64,000 bases of DNA from positions 1 through 64,000 of the forward strand of contig JBCBEX010000011.1 of NCBI GenBank assembly GCA_038528235.1, read 5' to 3'. This document shows, piece by piece, positions 49,382 to 58,771 of this stretch; positions within the stretch are counted from its first letter, which is position 1, and the number at the start of each line of letters is the position of its first letter. This stretch comes from JBCBEX01 sp038528235. GTDB taxonomy: Bacteria; Bacteroidota; Rhodothermia; Rhodothermales; Rubricoccaceae. The translations under genes and the position numbers were made by a program. The notes under the pieces were generated by a model. The model saw nothing but the letters and a program-made list of their open reading frames with translations, was not told the DNA's origin and did no database searches.

Positions 49382-52300
49382 CTATTCGCTCTTTTCTCGG
49401 TCACCGAAGCCCCAGTCGCGCCCCGAGATGCGCACGGTGTACCTCGCCAAATCCCGGTCGGAGGCGATGCCATCGCCGGAACCAGTCGGCCCTTCGAGGG
49501 CGCGTCGGTACTCGGTCGGGTAGACCTTGACAAACCGCTGCAGCGACTCTGTCCAGGTATCTAGGAGCCTGCGGGCCAGGTGGCTGCCTGTCGTGTGGGC
49601 ATGTGCTTCGACCAGGTTGCGCAGTGCGACCGAATCCGGGCTGGCTGGTTCAACCGCGAAGAGGTCGACCATCTCGGGGTTGCAGCGCTCAGCAGCGAAG
49701 CGTCCGTCGGTATCCAACACGTAGGCGAGGCCGCCTGACATGCCCGCCGCGAAGTTGCGGCCGGTCGCACCGAGCACGACGACACGACCGCCGGTCATGT
49801 ATTCGCACCCGTGGTCGCCGACGCCCTCCACGACGGCCTCAGCGCCGCTGTTGCGCACGGCGAAGCGCTCGCCCGCTTTGCCGCGCACGAAAAGCCGCCC
49901 CGAGGTGGCCCCGTAGAGCGCCACGTTGCCAGCAATCACGTTGTCTTCAGCGACGAACGACGCCGTGACGGGCGGACGTACCGAGATGGTGGCCCCAGAG
50001 AGGCCTTTCCCGAGGTAGTCGTTCGCATCACCTTCGACATGAAGGGCGAGGCCGCGAATGCCGTAGGCGCCGAAGCTCTGGCCGGCGGCCCCGGTGGCCC
50101 AGATCGTGACCGCGCCCTCGGGGTAGTCGTGGCCGTATTTCAGCACGCGGCGGGCCATTGCGCCGGAGAGCATCGTCCCGAAGGATCGGTGCGTGTTCTT
50201 GAGCGCCACACGCAGCGTGAGCGGCTCCAGGTCGGCCGGATCGTCAGCGTCGAGCAGTCGGGGGTCGAGGCGCTCCTCGATTGCGTCGATGAAGCGGTGG
50301 TCGATCTTGCTGCCCAGGCCATGGTCTTGCTCGTAGACCACGTAGGGTAGCAGCACATCGGGCGTGCGAGGCTGTGCGAGGATCGGACGCAGGTCGAGGC
50401 CCGCGCGCTTCCGAGCGGACGGGCGTTGCTGCTCCGCATCGGTTGGTTCGTGGCGTCGAAGCCGATCTACGCGTCCGACCATCTCCGCGACCGTTCGGAA
50501 TCCGAGCCGTGCCATGAGGCGCCGCAAATCCTGCGCGACGAAGTGGAAGTACTCGACGACGTGCTCGGGCGTCCCGGCGAACTTCTTCCGCAGCGCCGGA
50601 TGCTGCGTGGCGATGCCGACCGGGCACACGTTGAGGTGACACTTGCGCATCATCACGCAACCCATCGCCACGAGCGGGGCAGTCGCAAAGCCGAACTCTT
50701 CAGCGCCGAGCAGGGCTGCGATCGCCACGTCGCGGCCCGTTTTGAGGTGCCCGTCGCACTCGATGGTCACGCGGTTGCGGAGGCCCGTCGCCACGAGGGC
50801 CTGCTGCGCCTCGCTCAGGCCGAGTTCCCACGGCAGGCCCGTGTGCGCCACGCTCGTCTGCGGCGAGGCGCCGGTGCCGCCGTCGGAGCCGCTGATGAGA
50901 ATCACGTCGGCCTTGGCCTTCGCCACACCCGCGGCAACCGTCCCGACACCAGCCTGCGCGACAAGCTTGACCGAGATCCGCGCCTTTGGGCGGGTGTTTT
51001 TGAGGTCGTGGATGAGTTGCGCGAGGTCCTCGATCGAGTAAATGTCGTGGTGCGGCGGCGGCGAGATGAGCCCGACACCCGGCGTCGAGTGACGAGTGCG
51101 CGCGATCTCGTCGTTGACCTTCTTGCCGGGAAGCTGACCGCCCTCGCCAGGCTTGGCCCCCTGCGCCATCTTGATCTGGATCTCGTCGGCCCCGGCGAGA
51201 TACTGGATCGTGACGCCGAATCGGCCCGAGGCGACTTGCTTGATCGCGCTCCGCGCTTTGTGCGTGCGGGCATAGCGCTTCGGGTCCTCCCCGCCCTCGC
51301 CGGTGTTGCTCTTGCCGCCGAGCCGGTTCATCGCCACGGCCAGCGTCTCGTGCGCCTCGGCGGAAATAGAGCCGTACGACATCGCGCCGGTCTTGAACCG
51401 CCTCACGATCTCGGTCCACGGCTCGACCTCGCTGAGCGGGATCGCGCGGCTGGTGTCCGCGCTGTCGTCATCGTCGAACGCCAGCATGCTACGGAGCGAC
51501 CCGCGCCGGGCATTCGTGATGTCGACAGCCTCGGCAAACTGCTGATAGCTCTCGAAATTCCCCGTCCGGACGGCGTGCTGCAGATGACCGATGGGCGCGG
51601 GGCCGTAGTGGTGCCGCTCACCCTCGCGTCGCCAGCCGTACCGTCCTCCAACATCGAGAGCCGACACGCCTTCCCGGTGTGTCTCCTGAAACGCCGTCGC
51701 GTGTCGACGCACGGTTGCCTGTGCGATATCGGTAAGGTCGGCCCCCTCGATGCGCGTCGGCGTGCCGGTGAAGTAGGCGTCGATGACGGAACGTGCCACC
51801 CCCAGCGCTTCGAACTGCTGCGCGGACTGGTAGCTCTGAAGCGTCGAGATGCCCATTTTCGACATCACCTTCAGCAGCCCTTTGCCGAGCGCCTTGACGT
51901 AGTTGGCCTCCGCCTTGCGTGGGTCGAAGCCGTCGCGTTCGGCAGCGTTGCTGATCGAGTCGAGGGCGAGCGTCGGACAGATGGCTGTTGCGCCGTGGCC
52001 GAGGAGGCACGCCATATGGTGCACCTCACGCGCCTCCTGCGTCTCGATGACGAGCTCGCAGCGCCCGCGCCGTAGCGTACGCACGAGTTGGTGGTGGACC
52101 GCCCCTGCCGCCAGGAGCGCCGGAATCGGAAGCCGAGCGGGGCCAGCCGCGCGATCCGAGAGCACGAGAATGGTCGCGCCAGCATCGATGGCTGCATCGG
52201 CGGCCTGGCATAGCGCGTCAAGGCCCGCTTCGAGCGCCTGTCCTGCGTCGCCCGCAGCTTCGTTGTCGCCTGCCGTCCACGTCGAATCTAGGGTCGCGGT

Positions 52301-54133
52301 GCGGAAGGCCGGATGCGCCTCACCGTGGGCACGCAGCGCGGCGAGGTCGTTCTGGGTGAGTATTGGCTGGTCGAGGCGGATGACCGCGCATGCCTCGGCT
52401 GTTGGTGCGAGGAGGTTGCCTGTTGCGCCCAGGTGGATTGAGAGCGCGGTGACGAGTTCCTCGCGAATCGCGTCGAGCGGCGGATTGGTGACCTGCGCGA
52501 AGTTCTGGCGGAAGTAGTCGTAGAGCAGCCGCGGCTTGTCCGACAGCACGGCCAGCGGCGTATCGTCCCCCATCGAGCCGAGCGCTTCCTTGCCGTCACG
52601 CGCCATCGGCGGGAGCAGCAGCGTGAGGTCTTCGAGCGTGACGCCAAAGAGCCGCTGACGGGTACGGAGATCGAGCGTCGACGTGGCAGGGCTGCAGGCC
52701 GAGGCAGGCTCAGCCGCGGCTCGCACGTTCTCGAACGGGACGAGGTGCTGGTCGAGCCACTTCCGATACGGCTTTTGCTTGGCTATCGTGGCTTTGACCT
52801 CGCCATCATCAATGATGCGCCCGGCCTTGAGGTCGAGCAGGAGCATCCGACCGGGCTCTAGGCGACCCTTTCTGACAATCCGAGCAGGGTCGAGGTCGAG
52901 CACGCCCGTCTCCGACGACAGCACGACGAGGCCATCGTCTGTGACCGAATACCGCGAGGGACGTAGGCCGTTGCGATCGAGGACGGCACCCAGGTAGCGG
53001 CCGTCGGTGAATGGGATGGTGGCCGGTCCGTCCCACGGCTCCATGAGGCACGCGTGGTACTCGTAGAACGCCTTGCGCGCATCGTCCATCGTCCCTGTCC
53101 CTGGCCCCCCTTTGTGCTGCCACGCCTCGGGGACCATCAGCATTACGGCCTCCGGTAGCGTGCGCCCGCCGTGCACCAACAACTCCACGGCCGCGTCCAG
53201 CGACTTCGAGTCGGAGTCGCCAGGCGTCATCACGGGTCGGACGTGGTCGAGGTCGGCCCCGAAGTCTTTCGACGAGAACAGCGCCTCACGGCTGCCCCAC
53301 CAGTTGCGGTTGCCCCGCACCGTGTTGATTTCGCCGTTGTGGCAGAGCATCCGGAACGGCTGCGCGAGATGCCACTCCGGCAGCGTGTTGGTGCTAAAGC
53401 GTGAATGGACCACCGCGAGCGCACTCGCCAGCGTGGGGTCGCGCAGATCGGGAAAGTAGGCGCTCAGTTGCTCGGGGATGAGCATGCCCTTGTAGACAAG
53501 CGTGCGGCTAGACAGGCTGATCAGGTGGAAGCCACGCAGCAGTGTTTCGTGCTTGCTGGCGAGCGCCTGGGCTGCCTTGGTGGCTCTGCGGCGGAGCACA
53601 TAGAGGCGCTGCTCGAACGGCGCGCGCCGGAAGCTGCGACCTCGGCGAACGAAGACCTGGAAGATGGCTGGCTCGTTGGAGCGTGCTACTGGTCCCAACA
53701 CGCCGCTATTGACAGGGACACGTCGCCAACCGAGCACCTTCATGCCCTCGGCGCTTGCGGTGTCTTCAAATAGGGAGCGGTAGGCCTGCTGCGCTTCCAG
53801 ATCCTTCGGCATAAACACCATGCCGACGCCGTAGTGGCCTGGGCGCGGTAGGCGAACCTCGCGCAAGGCGGCCTTCGCCTTGAGGAAGGCGTGCGGAAGC
53901 TGGAGCAGGATGCCAGCGCCGTCCCCAGACGCCTCGTCGCACCCATACGCTCCGCGATGGTCGAGGCGCTCCAGGACTTCCAGCCCGTGCTGAACGATCG
54001 TGTGCGACGGTGTATTGGTGAGCGTGGCGACGAAGCCCACGCCACACGCGTCGTGATGCTGTCGTGGGTCGTAGAGCAGGCGCTGTGCCTGGGCTTGAGC
54101 AGGGTCGTCGGGAACGGGTGGTGGGACAGACAT
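49382..54133 (-). CDS. gltB: Glutamate synthase large (alpha) subunit
   Basis: A 1583-residue enzyme that makes two glutamates from glutamine and 2-oxoglutarate. The N-terminal glutaminase nucleophile is the Cys of HHDACGVGFVATL, normally exposed after propeptide removal. The central and FMN domains include KSNTGEGGEDPKRY, QIKMAQGAKPGEGGQLPG and the 3Fe-4S cysteines of CVMMRKCHLNVCPVGIATQ. The C-terminal beta-helix has GAAGQSFGAYGIRGL. The start MSVPPPVPDDPAQAQ is chosen over one at 54223. It precedes gltD, and the upstream region contains two AAGCGCTT palindromes. Confidence 0.96.
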   Translation of the reverse strand: MSVPPPVPDDPAQAQAQRLLYDPRQHHDACGVGFVATLTNTPSHTIVQHGLEVLERLDHRGAYGCDEASGDGAGILLQLPHAFLKAKAALREVRLPRPGHYGVGMVFMPKDLEAQQAYRSLFEDTASAEGMKVLGWRRVPVNSGVLGPVARSNEPAIFQVFVRRGRSFRRAPFEQRLYVLRRRATKAAQALASKHETLLRGFHLISLSSRTLVYKGMLIPEQLSAYFPDLRDPTLASALAVVHSRFSTNTLPEWHLAQPFRMLCHNGEINTVRGNRNWWGSREALFSSKDFGADLDHVRPVMTPGDSDSKSLDAAVELLVHGGRTLPEAVMLMVPEAWQHKGGPGTGTMDDARKAFYEYHACLMEPWDGPATIPFTDGRYLGAVLDRNGLRPSRYSVTDDGLVVLSSETGVLDLDPARIVRKGRLEPGRMLLLDLKAGRIIDDGEVKATIAKQKPYRKWLDQHLVPFENVRAAAEPASACSPATSTLDLRTRQRLFGVTLEDLTLLLPPMARDGKEALGSMGDDTPLAVLSDKPRLLYDYFRQNFAQVTNPPLDAIREELVTALSIHLGATGNLLAPTAEACAVIRLDQPILTQNDLAALRAHGEAHPAFRTATLDSTWTAGDNEAAGDAGQALEAGLDALCQAADAAIDAGATILVLSDRAAGPARLPIPALLAAGAVHHQLVRTLRRGRCELVIETQEAREVHHMACLLGHGATAICPTLALDSISNAAERDGFDPRKAEANYVKALGKGLLKVMSKMGISTLQSYQSAQQFEALGVARSVIDAYFTGTPTRIEGADLTDIAQATVRRHATAFQETHREGVSALDVGGRYGWRREGERHHYGPAPIGHLQHAVRTGNFESYQQFAEAVDITNARRGSLRSMLAFDDDDSADTSRAIPLSEVEPWTEIVRRFKTGAMSYGSISAEAHETLAVAMNRLGGKSNTGEGGEDPKRYARTHKARSAIKQVASGRFGVTIQYLAGADEIQIKMAQGAKPGEGGQLPGKKVNDEIARTRHSTPGVGLISPPPHHDIYSIEDLAQLIHDLKNTRPKARISVKLVAQAGVGTVAAGVAKAKADVILISGSDGGTGASPQTSVAHTGLPWELGLSEAQQALVATGLRNRVTIECDGHLKTGRDVAIAALLGAEEFGFATAPLVAMGCVMMRKCHLNVCPVGIATQHPALRKKFAGTPEHVVEYFHFVAQDLRRLMARLGFRTVAEMVGRVDRLRRHEPTDAEQQRPSARKRAGLDLRPILAQPRTPDVLLPYVVYEQDHGLGSKIDHRFIDAIEERLDPRLLDADDPADLEPLTLRVALKNTHRSFGTMLSGAMARRVLKYGHDYPEGAVTIWATGAAGQSFGAYGIRGLALHVEGDANDYLGKGLSGATISVRPPVTASFVAEDNVIAGNVALYGATSGRLFVRGKAGERFAVRNSGAEAVVEGVGDHGCEYMTGGRVVVLGATGRNFAAGMSGGLAYVLDTDGRFAAERCNPEMVDLFAVEPASPDSVALRNLVEAHAHTTGSHLARRLLDTWTESLQRFVKVYPTEYRRALEGPTGSGDGIASDRDLARYTVRISGRDWGFGDREKSE

Positions 54134-54455
54134 AACACCGGGGGGAAGGCGCGAGAGATGTGTGGTGCGGGCGCGCACATGGGAGGATGTATCGACACAA
54201 AACGGACTAGACTGCGGGCACACAAGCGCGCGTTTAGTGCCTTCTGGTCCCCAATGGCTGGGCTATCTGCCTGAAAAGCCCTTCCATCATCTTTTCAGAA
54301 GCGCTTCCAGTAGCCCCCACGCGTTCTTTGCTTTTTTCTTGCAAGCGCTTCCCTTCTCCATACCTTCACATGCACTATTCAGCGTGCCGAACAGTGACGA
54401 CACGGGTCCGTTCATGTGTGCTGTAGTTCAGACTTCTCACCCCGCACTCTATCTG
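54134..54455. other. Divergent intergenic region between gltB and rnr
   Basis: These 322 bases separate divergent gltB and rnr and should contain both promoters. T-rich DNA lies at 54328-54340 between two AAGCGCTT palindromes. No small gene was supported. Confidence 0.5.
54299..54350. promoter_or_regulatory. Pair of AAGCGCTT palindromes, candidate operators
   Basis: The perfect 8-bp palindrome AAGCGCTT occurs at 54299-54306 and 54343-54350, followed both times by CC. The centres are 44 bp apart, about four helical turns. They lie between divergent gltB and rnr starts. Confidence 0.4.
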
Positions 54456-56597
54456 ATGCCCCGCCCCCTCAACCGCGCTGCGCTCAAGCGCGACCTCCTC
54501 GCCCTCCTCCGGAACAACGGCACGCAGGCCTTTCGCCCGAAGGAACTCGCGAAGTACCTCTCCCTCGGCAAGGGGCGCGAGCCGTTCCGCCTCTTCCGCG
54601 ACGTACTCTCGGAGTTGGAGGAGGCGGGCCTCGTCCAGAAGGTCAAGGGCAACCGCTACCAGCATCGGAAGCAGCGCAAGGGAGCCTTCGCCGAAGGCAC
54701 GCTCACCATGCATCCGAGCGGCTACGGCTTCGTGAACCTCGACCGCACCGACGCGGACGACGACCTCTTCGTGCGCGCCAACCGGCTTCGCAATGCACTG
54801 CACGGCGACCGCGTCCGCGTGGCGCTCGCCGCGCCCGTCCGCGGCCGGCAGGACCGTAAGCAGGAAGCCGAGGTCGTGGAAGTGCTTCGCCGTGGCCGTA
54901 CGCACACCGTCGGCACGTTCGACAAGATGGGGCACTTTGCGTTCGTGAAGGCCGACGACCCGAAGCAGACGAAGGATATCTACGTGCCGAAGGAGCACTT
55001 CAACGGGGCCGAGCAGGGCGACAAGGTGATGGTCTCCATCGACCACTACGAGGACCCGAAGGGCTCCCCGGAAGGCCGCATCCTGAGCGTGCTCGGCCGG
55101 CCCGACGACCCCGGGGTAGCCGTGCTCTCGGTAGCACTCGCGCAGGGCATCCGCTCCGACTTCCCCCCCGCTGTCGAGGCCGAGGCCGAGGCGATTCCCG
55201 TCGCGATTCCTAAGAAGGAGATTGCCCGGCGCCTCGACCTCCGCGACGCGATGATCTTCACCATCGACCCGGAGGACGCCAAGGACTTCGACGACGCCAT
55301 CTCCATCGAGCGGCTCGACAGCGGCGACTTCCGCCTCGGCGTCCACATCGCGGACGTCTCGCACTATGTCGAGGAGAACACCGAACTCGACCGCGAAGCC
55401 TTCGAGCGCGGCACCTCGACCTACCTGGTGGACCGCGTTATTCCGATGCTGCCGGAGCGGCTCTCCAACGGCGTCTGCTCGCTGCGACCGCACGAGGACA
55501 AACTGACGTACTCGTGCCTGATGACGGTCTCGGCGCGCGGTAAAATCCGCGACTGGGAGATCCGCGAAACGGTGATCCACTCGAAGGCGCGGCTGACCTA
55601 CGAGGAGGCGCAGCAGATTCTCGACGGCGGCATCCAGGAGCATCAGGTCAAGGACGAGGTGTTGCTCGCGGGCAAGCTCGCGCGGACGCTCACGCGAAAG
55701 CGCCTGCGCGAAGGGTCGATCGACTTCGACACGCCGGAGGTGCGCATCATCCTCAACGAGGCAGGCACGCCCATCGACATCGTTCGAAAGGAGCGCATCG
55801 AGGCCAACCGGCTCATTGAGGAGTGCATGCTGCTCGCCAACCGCTGCGTGTCGATGGAGATCGGCAAGGTGTCGAAGTCGAAGCGCAAGCCGTTTGTCTA
55901 CCGCATCCACGCCACGCCGGACACGGAGCGCATCCTGGCGCTGGCGCGCTATGTGAAGGCGTTCGGCTACCGCCTCCCCGTCACCGACGGGACCGTCACG
56001 CGCAAGGACCTCAACGACCTCCTGGAACACGTGCGCGGCACCGCCGAGGCCGCCGTCATCAAGGTCGAAGCGCTCCGCTCGATGTCGAAGGCCGTCTACT
56101 CGACTGAAAACATTGGCCACTACGGGCTGGGCTTCGACTTCTACAGCCACTTCACCTCGCCCATCCGGCGCTTCCCCGACCTCATCGCCCACCGGCTGCT
56201 CAAGCGCTACCTCGCAGGCGGCTCGGCCGTCGAGGAAGAGGGCCTGCAGATCGCCTGCCGCCACCTCTCCGACCAGGAGCGCGTCGCCGTCGATGCCGAG
56301 CGCGAGTCGAAGAAGCTCAAGCAGGTCGAGTACGCCGCGCAGCACCTCGGCGAGGAGTACGACGGCGTCGTGATGGGCGTGACCAAGTTCGGCGTGTTCG
56401 TCGAGATCCAAGACCTGCTCGTCGAGGGCCTCGTGCATGTCCGCGACATGGACGACTACTTCGAGTACGACCCCGAGAACTACCGCCTCGTCGGGCAGCA
56501 CACGCGGACCGTCTATCGCATGGGCGACAGCGTCCGTGTCAAGATCGCCGCCGCCGATGTAGCGAGCCGCAAGATCGACTTGGTGTTCGCGGGGTAA
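54456..56597 (+). CDS. rnr: Ribonuclease R
   Basis: A 713-residue 3'-5' exoribonuclease that degrades structured RNA. An N-terminal winged-helix segment (about 5-70) is followed by cold-shock domains (GTLTMHPSGYGFVNLDRT, and KMGHFAFVKADDPKQTKDIY). The RNB catalytic domain begins with FTIDPEDAKDFDDAISIERL, containing the metal-binding aspartates. A C-terminal S1 domain (YDGVVMGVTKFGVFVEIQDL) ends in a basic tail. The start MPRPLNRAAL fits the family; an in-frame MCAVVQ upstream (54414) is possible. The last 59 bases are repeated downstream at 56627. Confidence 0.94.
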   Translation: MPRPLNRAALKRDLLALLRNNGTQAFRPKELAKYLSLGKGREPFRLFRDVLSELEEAGLVQKVKGNRYQHRKQRKGAFAEGTLTMHPSGYGFVNLDRTDADDDLFVRANRLRNALHGDRVRVALAAPVRGRQDRKQEAEVVEVLRRGRTHTVGTFDKMGHFAFVKADDPKQTKDIYVPKEHFNGAEQGDKVMVSIDHYEDPKGSPEGRILSVLGRPDDPGVAVLSVALAQGIRSDFPPAVEAEAEAIPVAIPKKEIARRLDLRDAMIFTIDPEDAKDFDDAISIERLDSGDFRLGVHIADVSHYVEENTELDREAFERGTSTYLVDRVIPMLPERLSNGVCSLRPHEDKLTYSCLMTVSARGKIRDWEIRETVIHSKARLTYEEAQQILDGGIQEHQVKDEVLLAGKLARTLTRKRLREGSIDFDTPEVRIILNEAGTPIDIVRKERIEANRLIEECMLLANRCVSMEIGKVSKSKRKPFVYRIHATPDTERILALARYVKAFGYRLPVTDGTVTRKDLNDLLEHVRGTAEAAVIKVEALRSMSKAVYSTENIGHYGLGFDFYSHFTSPIRRFPDLIAHRLLKRYLAGGSAVEEEGLQIACRHLSDQERVAVDAERESKKLKQVEYAAQHLGEEYDGVVMGVTKFGVFVEIQDLLVEGLVHVRDMDDYFEYDPENYRLVGQHTRTVYRMGDSVRVKIAAADVASRKIDLVFAG
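56538..56596 (+). repeat. rnr 3'-end repeat, copy 1 (inside the gene)
   Basis: This 59-base stretch at the 3' end of rnr is duplicated at 56627-56685 with about four substitutions. It encodes VKIAAADVASRKIDLVFAG. Confidence 0.9.
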
Positions 56598-56626
56598 CCC
56601 GCCCGAGGGCGGCTCTGACAACTCGC

Positions 56627-56685
56627 GTCAAGATCGCCGCCGCCGACGTGGCGAGCCGCAAGATCGCCTTGGTGTTCGCGGGGTA
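56627..56685 (+). pseudogene. Duplicated 3' fragment of rnr
   Basis: The fragment reads RVKIAAADVASRKIALVFAG and a stop, one residue different from the end of RNase R. Several DNA differences are synonymous (GAT/GAC, GTA/GTG, TAA/TAG). It is offset 89 bases from the genuine 3' end and out of frame with it. Confidence 0.88.
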
Positions 56686-56758
56686 GCTGAAAGATCAGCG
56701 TTCGAGAAGTGGACAGGTCTGAGTACCTTCGCGTCGGCACTCATCGGTCTATGCACAC

Positions 56759-57397
56759 ATGCGCTGCACTCTACTCTTCCTGACTCTGCTTCTCAGCACG
56801 GACGCCTCAACGGCGCAGCGCTCCATCGCATATGGCTACCGTGTAGGTGCCACGCTCTCGTCGATTGCCCTCGACTACGGCCCGACAGCGCGCGCCTCTA
56901 CGAACCGTGGACCTGGCTTCGAAGCCGCGTTCATCGCAGAAGTGACCCCGACGGACGTGTTTGGCGTGGTCGCTGAAGTTGGGGTGTCGATGCGAAGCTA
57001 CTCCTACACGGCTTTTCCCCGGAGCATCCTGCCAGGTGGCCGCACCAGCGAGCAAGACGTCACCACGGCGTTCAACACCCTTTCGCTCGGGGCGCTCGGA
57101 CGGCTCTTTCCTGGCGGTCAAAGCGACTTCGGAACGTACTTCACGGCTGGACCGCGTATGGACATCCTGCTCGGGCGCATCACGTTTGCCGATACCGAGG
57201 CAGATTCGCTAGCCCCCTTACTCGCTCGCTTCAGCGTGAGCGGGCTCGTCGGGTTGGGTCTGGCTTTGGAACCCCCAGGGTGGCCCGACACGCGTGTCGA
57301 GTTTGCCTACAGACTGACGCTTACCGACTTCCTGGACGACCCGTCAGTACGAGGAACCGTGGACAGCTTCGGCCTCGGCGTCTCGTTCGTGTGGTAG
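56759..57397 (+). CDS. Small outer-membrane beta-barrel protein
   Basis: A 212-residue exported protein. The signal peptide covers residues 1-19 (LLLSTDASTAQ). The rest is alternating amphipathic beta strands typical of the porin-like OMP_b-brl_2 family (YGYRVGATLSSIALDYGP, FGVVAEVGVSMRSYSY, FGTYFTAGPRMDILLGR). It ends in GLGVSFVW with a terminal aromatic residue. The function is unknown. It converges on the ABC permease gene six bases away. Confidence 0.8.
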   Translation: MRCTLLFLTLLLSTDASTAQRSIAYGYRVGATLSSIALDYGPTARASTNRGPGFEAAFIAEVTPTDVFGVVAEVGVSMRSYSYTAFPRSILPGGRTSEQDVTTAFNTLSLGALGRLFPGGQSDFGTYFTAGPRMDILLGRITFADTEADSLAPLLARFSVSGLVGLGLALEPPGWPDTRVEFAYRLTLTDFLDDPSVRGTVDSFGLGVSFVW

Positions 57398-57403
57398 CTG
57401 GCA

Positions 57404-58717
57404 CTACGAGGCCCGCGCCCACTGCCACAGCTCCTTGAACGATGCCTTCTTGCCATACATCAGCATGCCCGTGCGATAGATTCGCGCCGCAACCCAAAGC
57501 AGCCCCAACGCGGTAGCTCCCAGGAGGGCGATGCCGAGCGTGTGTTGCCACCACGGCACGTCCGTGACCACATGGCGCGCCACCATCAGGATCGGCGCAA
57601 ACGGCGGGACGAGCGACATGCCGAGCGCGAACGGCGCGTTGGGCGCGTTCAGGATCGGCATCAGCACCAAGAGCGGCGTGACGACCAGCGGCATGATGAG
57701 CGGCACCATCAGCGACTGTGCGTCCGACTCCTGATCGACGGCCGCCCCGACGGCCGCCATGAGCGCGGCGTAGAGCACAAAGCCACCCAGGAAGTAGACA
57801 CCGAGCGTGAGGAAAAGGACGGGCGAAAACAGCTGCCCGAACGCCTCCACATCGAACGGTAGCGCCTCCGCAGCCTGGCCCGCGGCCTCAGGGTCCTGCG
57901 CGGCTGCCACGGTGGCCGGATCGATAAACAGCGGCAGAAGGCTCCCGAGCGCGAATAGGCCGCCGAGAATGAGCACCGCCCAAGCTACAAGCTGGGTCAG
58001 TCCGATTGCCCCAATCCCGAGCACCTTGCCGACGATCAGGTCGAACGGCCGGACGCTCGACGCCATCACCTCGACGATGCGGTTGGCCTTCTCTTCGATA
58101 ACGCCGCGCAAGACCATCAGGCCGTAGAAATAGACCACGAAGAACATGAACGAGCCCATCGCATAGCCGACCATGAACGACGCGCCGGTCATGTCGGCGC
58201 TCTCCCCTTCTTCGCTCACCGTGCGCACCGTAAATCCAACGCCGCGATCGAGATCAGCCATGACCTCCTCAGAAAGCCCGGCCGCCCGGAGCCGCTCCGC
58301 TTCCACGGCGTCTCGGATGGCCCGTCGGAGGTCACCCTGCTGCGAGATACCACCGCCGCCCTGGTTGTAGAGCACCGCATCGGCCTCGCCTGCGAGTAGC
58401 CCAACGGGCAGCACGACGTACGCCGCAACGTCTCCGGCGAGCAAGTCGGCCCGGAGGCTATCCAGCGGTAGGCCAGCGTCGGCGATCGTCACCTCGAAGC
58501 CTCCACCCAGGCTCTCCTCGACGGCACTGGCGAGGCGGCCCGTCTCATCCACGAGCGCGATCGGGGTCGTCTCGGCCTCGTCGAGCAGCACGAAGAAGAA
58601 AATCGGGAGCACGAACATGGCCGCGAGCAGCACGGGCGCAAGCAGCGTGGTCAGGATGAACCACTTCGAGCGGATGCGGCGCTTGTACTCGGTTTGCGCG
58701 ATCAGGGTGAGGGACAT
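57404..58717 (-). CDS. ABC-2 type transporter permease (NatB-like)
   Basis: A 437-residue membrane protein with an N-terminal helix (KWFILTTLLAPVLLAAMFVL), a large extracytoplasmic domain (about 50-180) and five to six C-terminal helices. ENRIVEVMASSVRPFDLIVGKVLGIG (here EKANRIVEVMASSV) is the conserved cytoplasmic coupling segment of NatB-type permeases. These pair with NatA ATPases to export sodium or drugs. The ATPase gene lies directly upstream (54 bases), so the pair forms an exporter. The substrate is unproven. Confidence 0.88.
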   Translation of the reverse strand: MSLTLIAQTEYKRRIRSKWFILTTLLAPVLLAAMFVLPIFFFVLLDEAETTPIALVDETGRLASAVEESLGGGFEVTIADAGLPLDSLRADLLAGDVAAYVVLPVGLLAGEADAVLYNQGGGGISQQGDLRRAIRDAVEAERLRAAGLSEEVMADLDRGVGFTVRTVSEEGESADMTGASFMVGYAMGSFMFFVVYFYGLMVLRGVIEEKANRIVEVMASSVRPFDLIVGKVLGIGAIGLTQLVAWAVLILGGLFALGSLLPLFIDPATVAAAQDPEAAGQAAEALPFDVEAFGQLFSPVLFLTLGVYFLGGFVLYAALMAAVGAAVDQESDAQSLMVPLIMPLVVTPLLVLMPILNAPNAPFALGMSLVPPFAPILMVARHVVTDVPWWQHTLGIALLGATALGLLWVAARIYRTGMLMYGKKASFKELWQWARAS

Positions 58718-58771
58718 GGCGAAGCGAGAACAGGGACGTGGGTGAAACGGCTCGGCGCGAGGCGATGGCAG

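Noticed and set aside
54375..56621. A very long open frame antisense to rnr, and similar long antisense frames opposite gltB, ppk1 and thrA
   Set aside because: They arise from high-GC codon use on the real strand. They are Val/Arg/Glu/His-rich without domains, and the sense genes are unmistakable.
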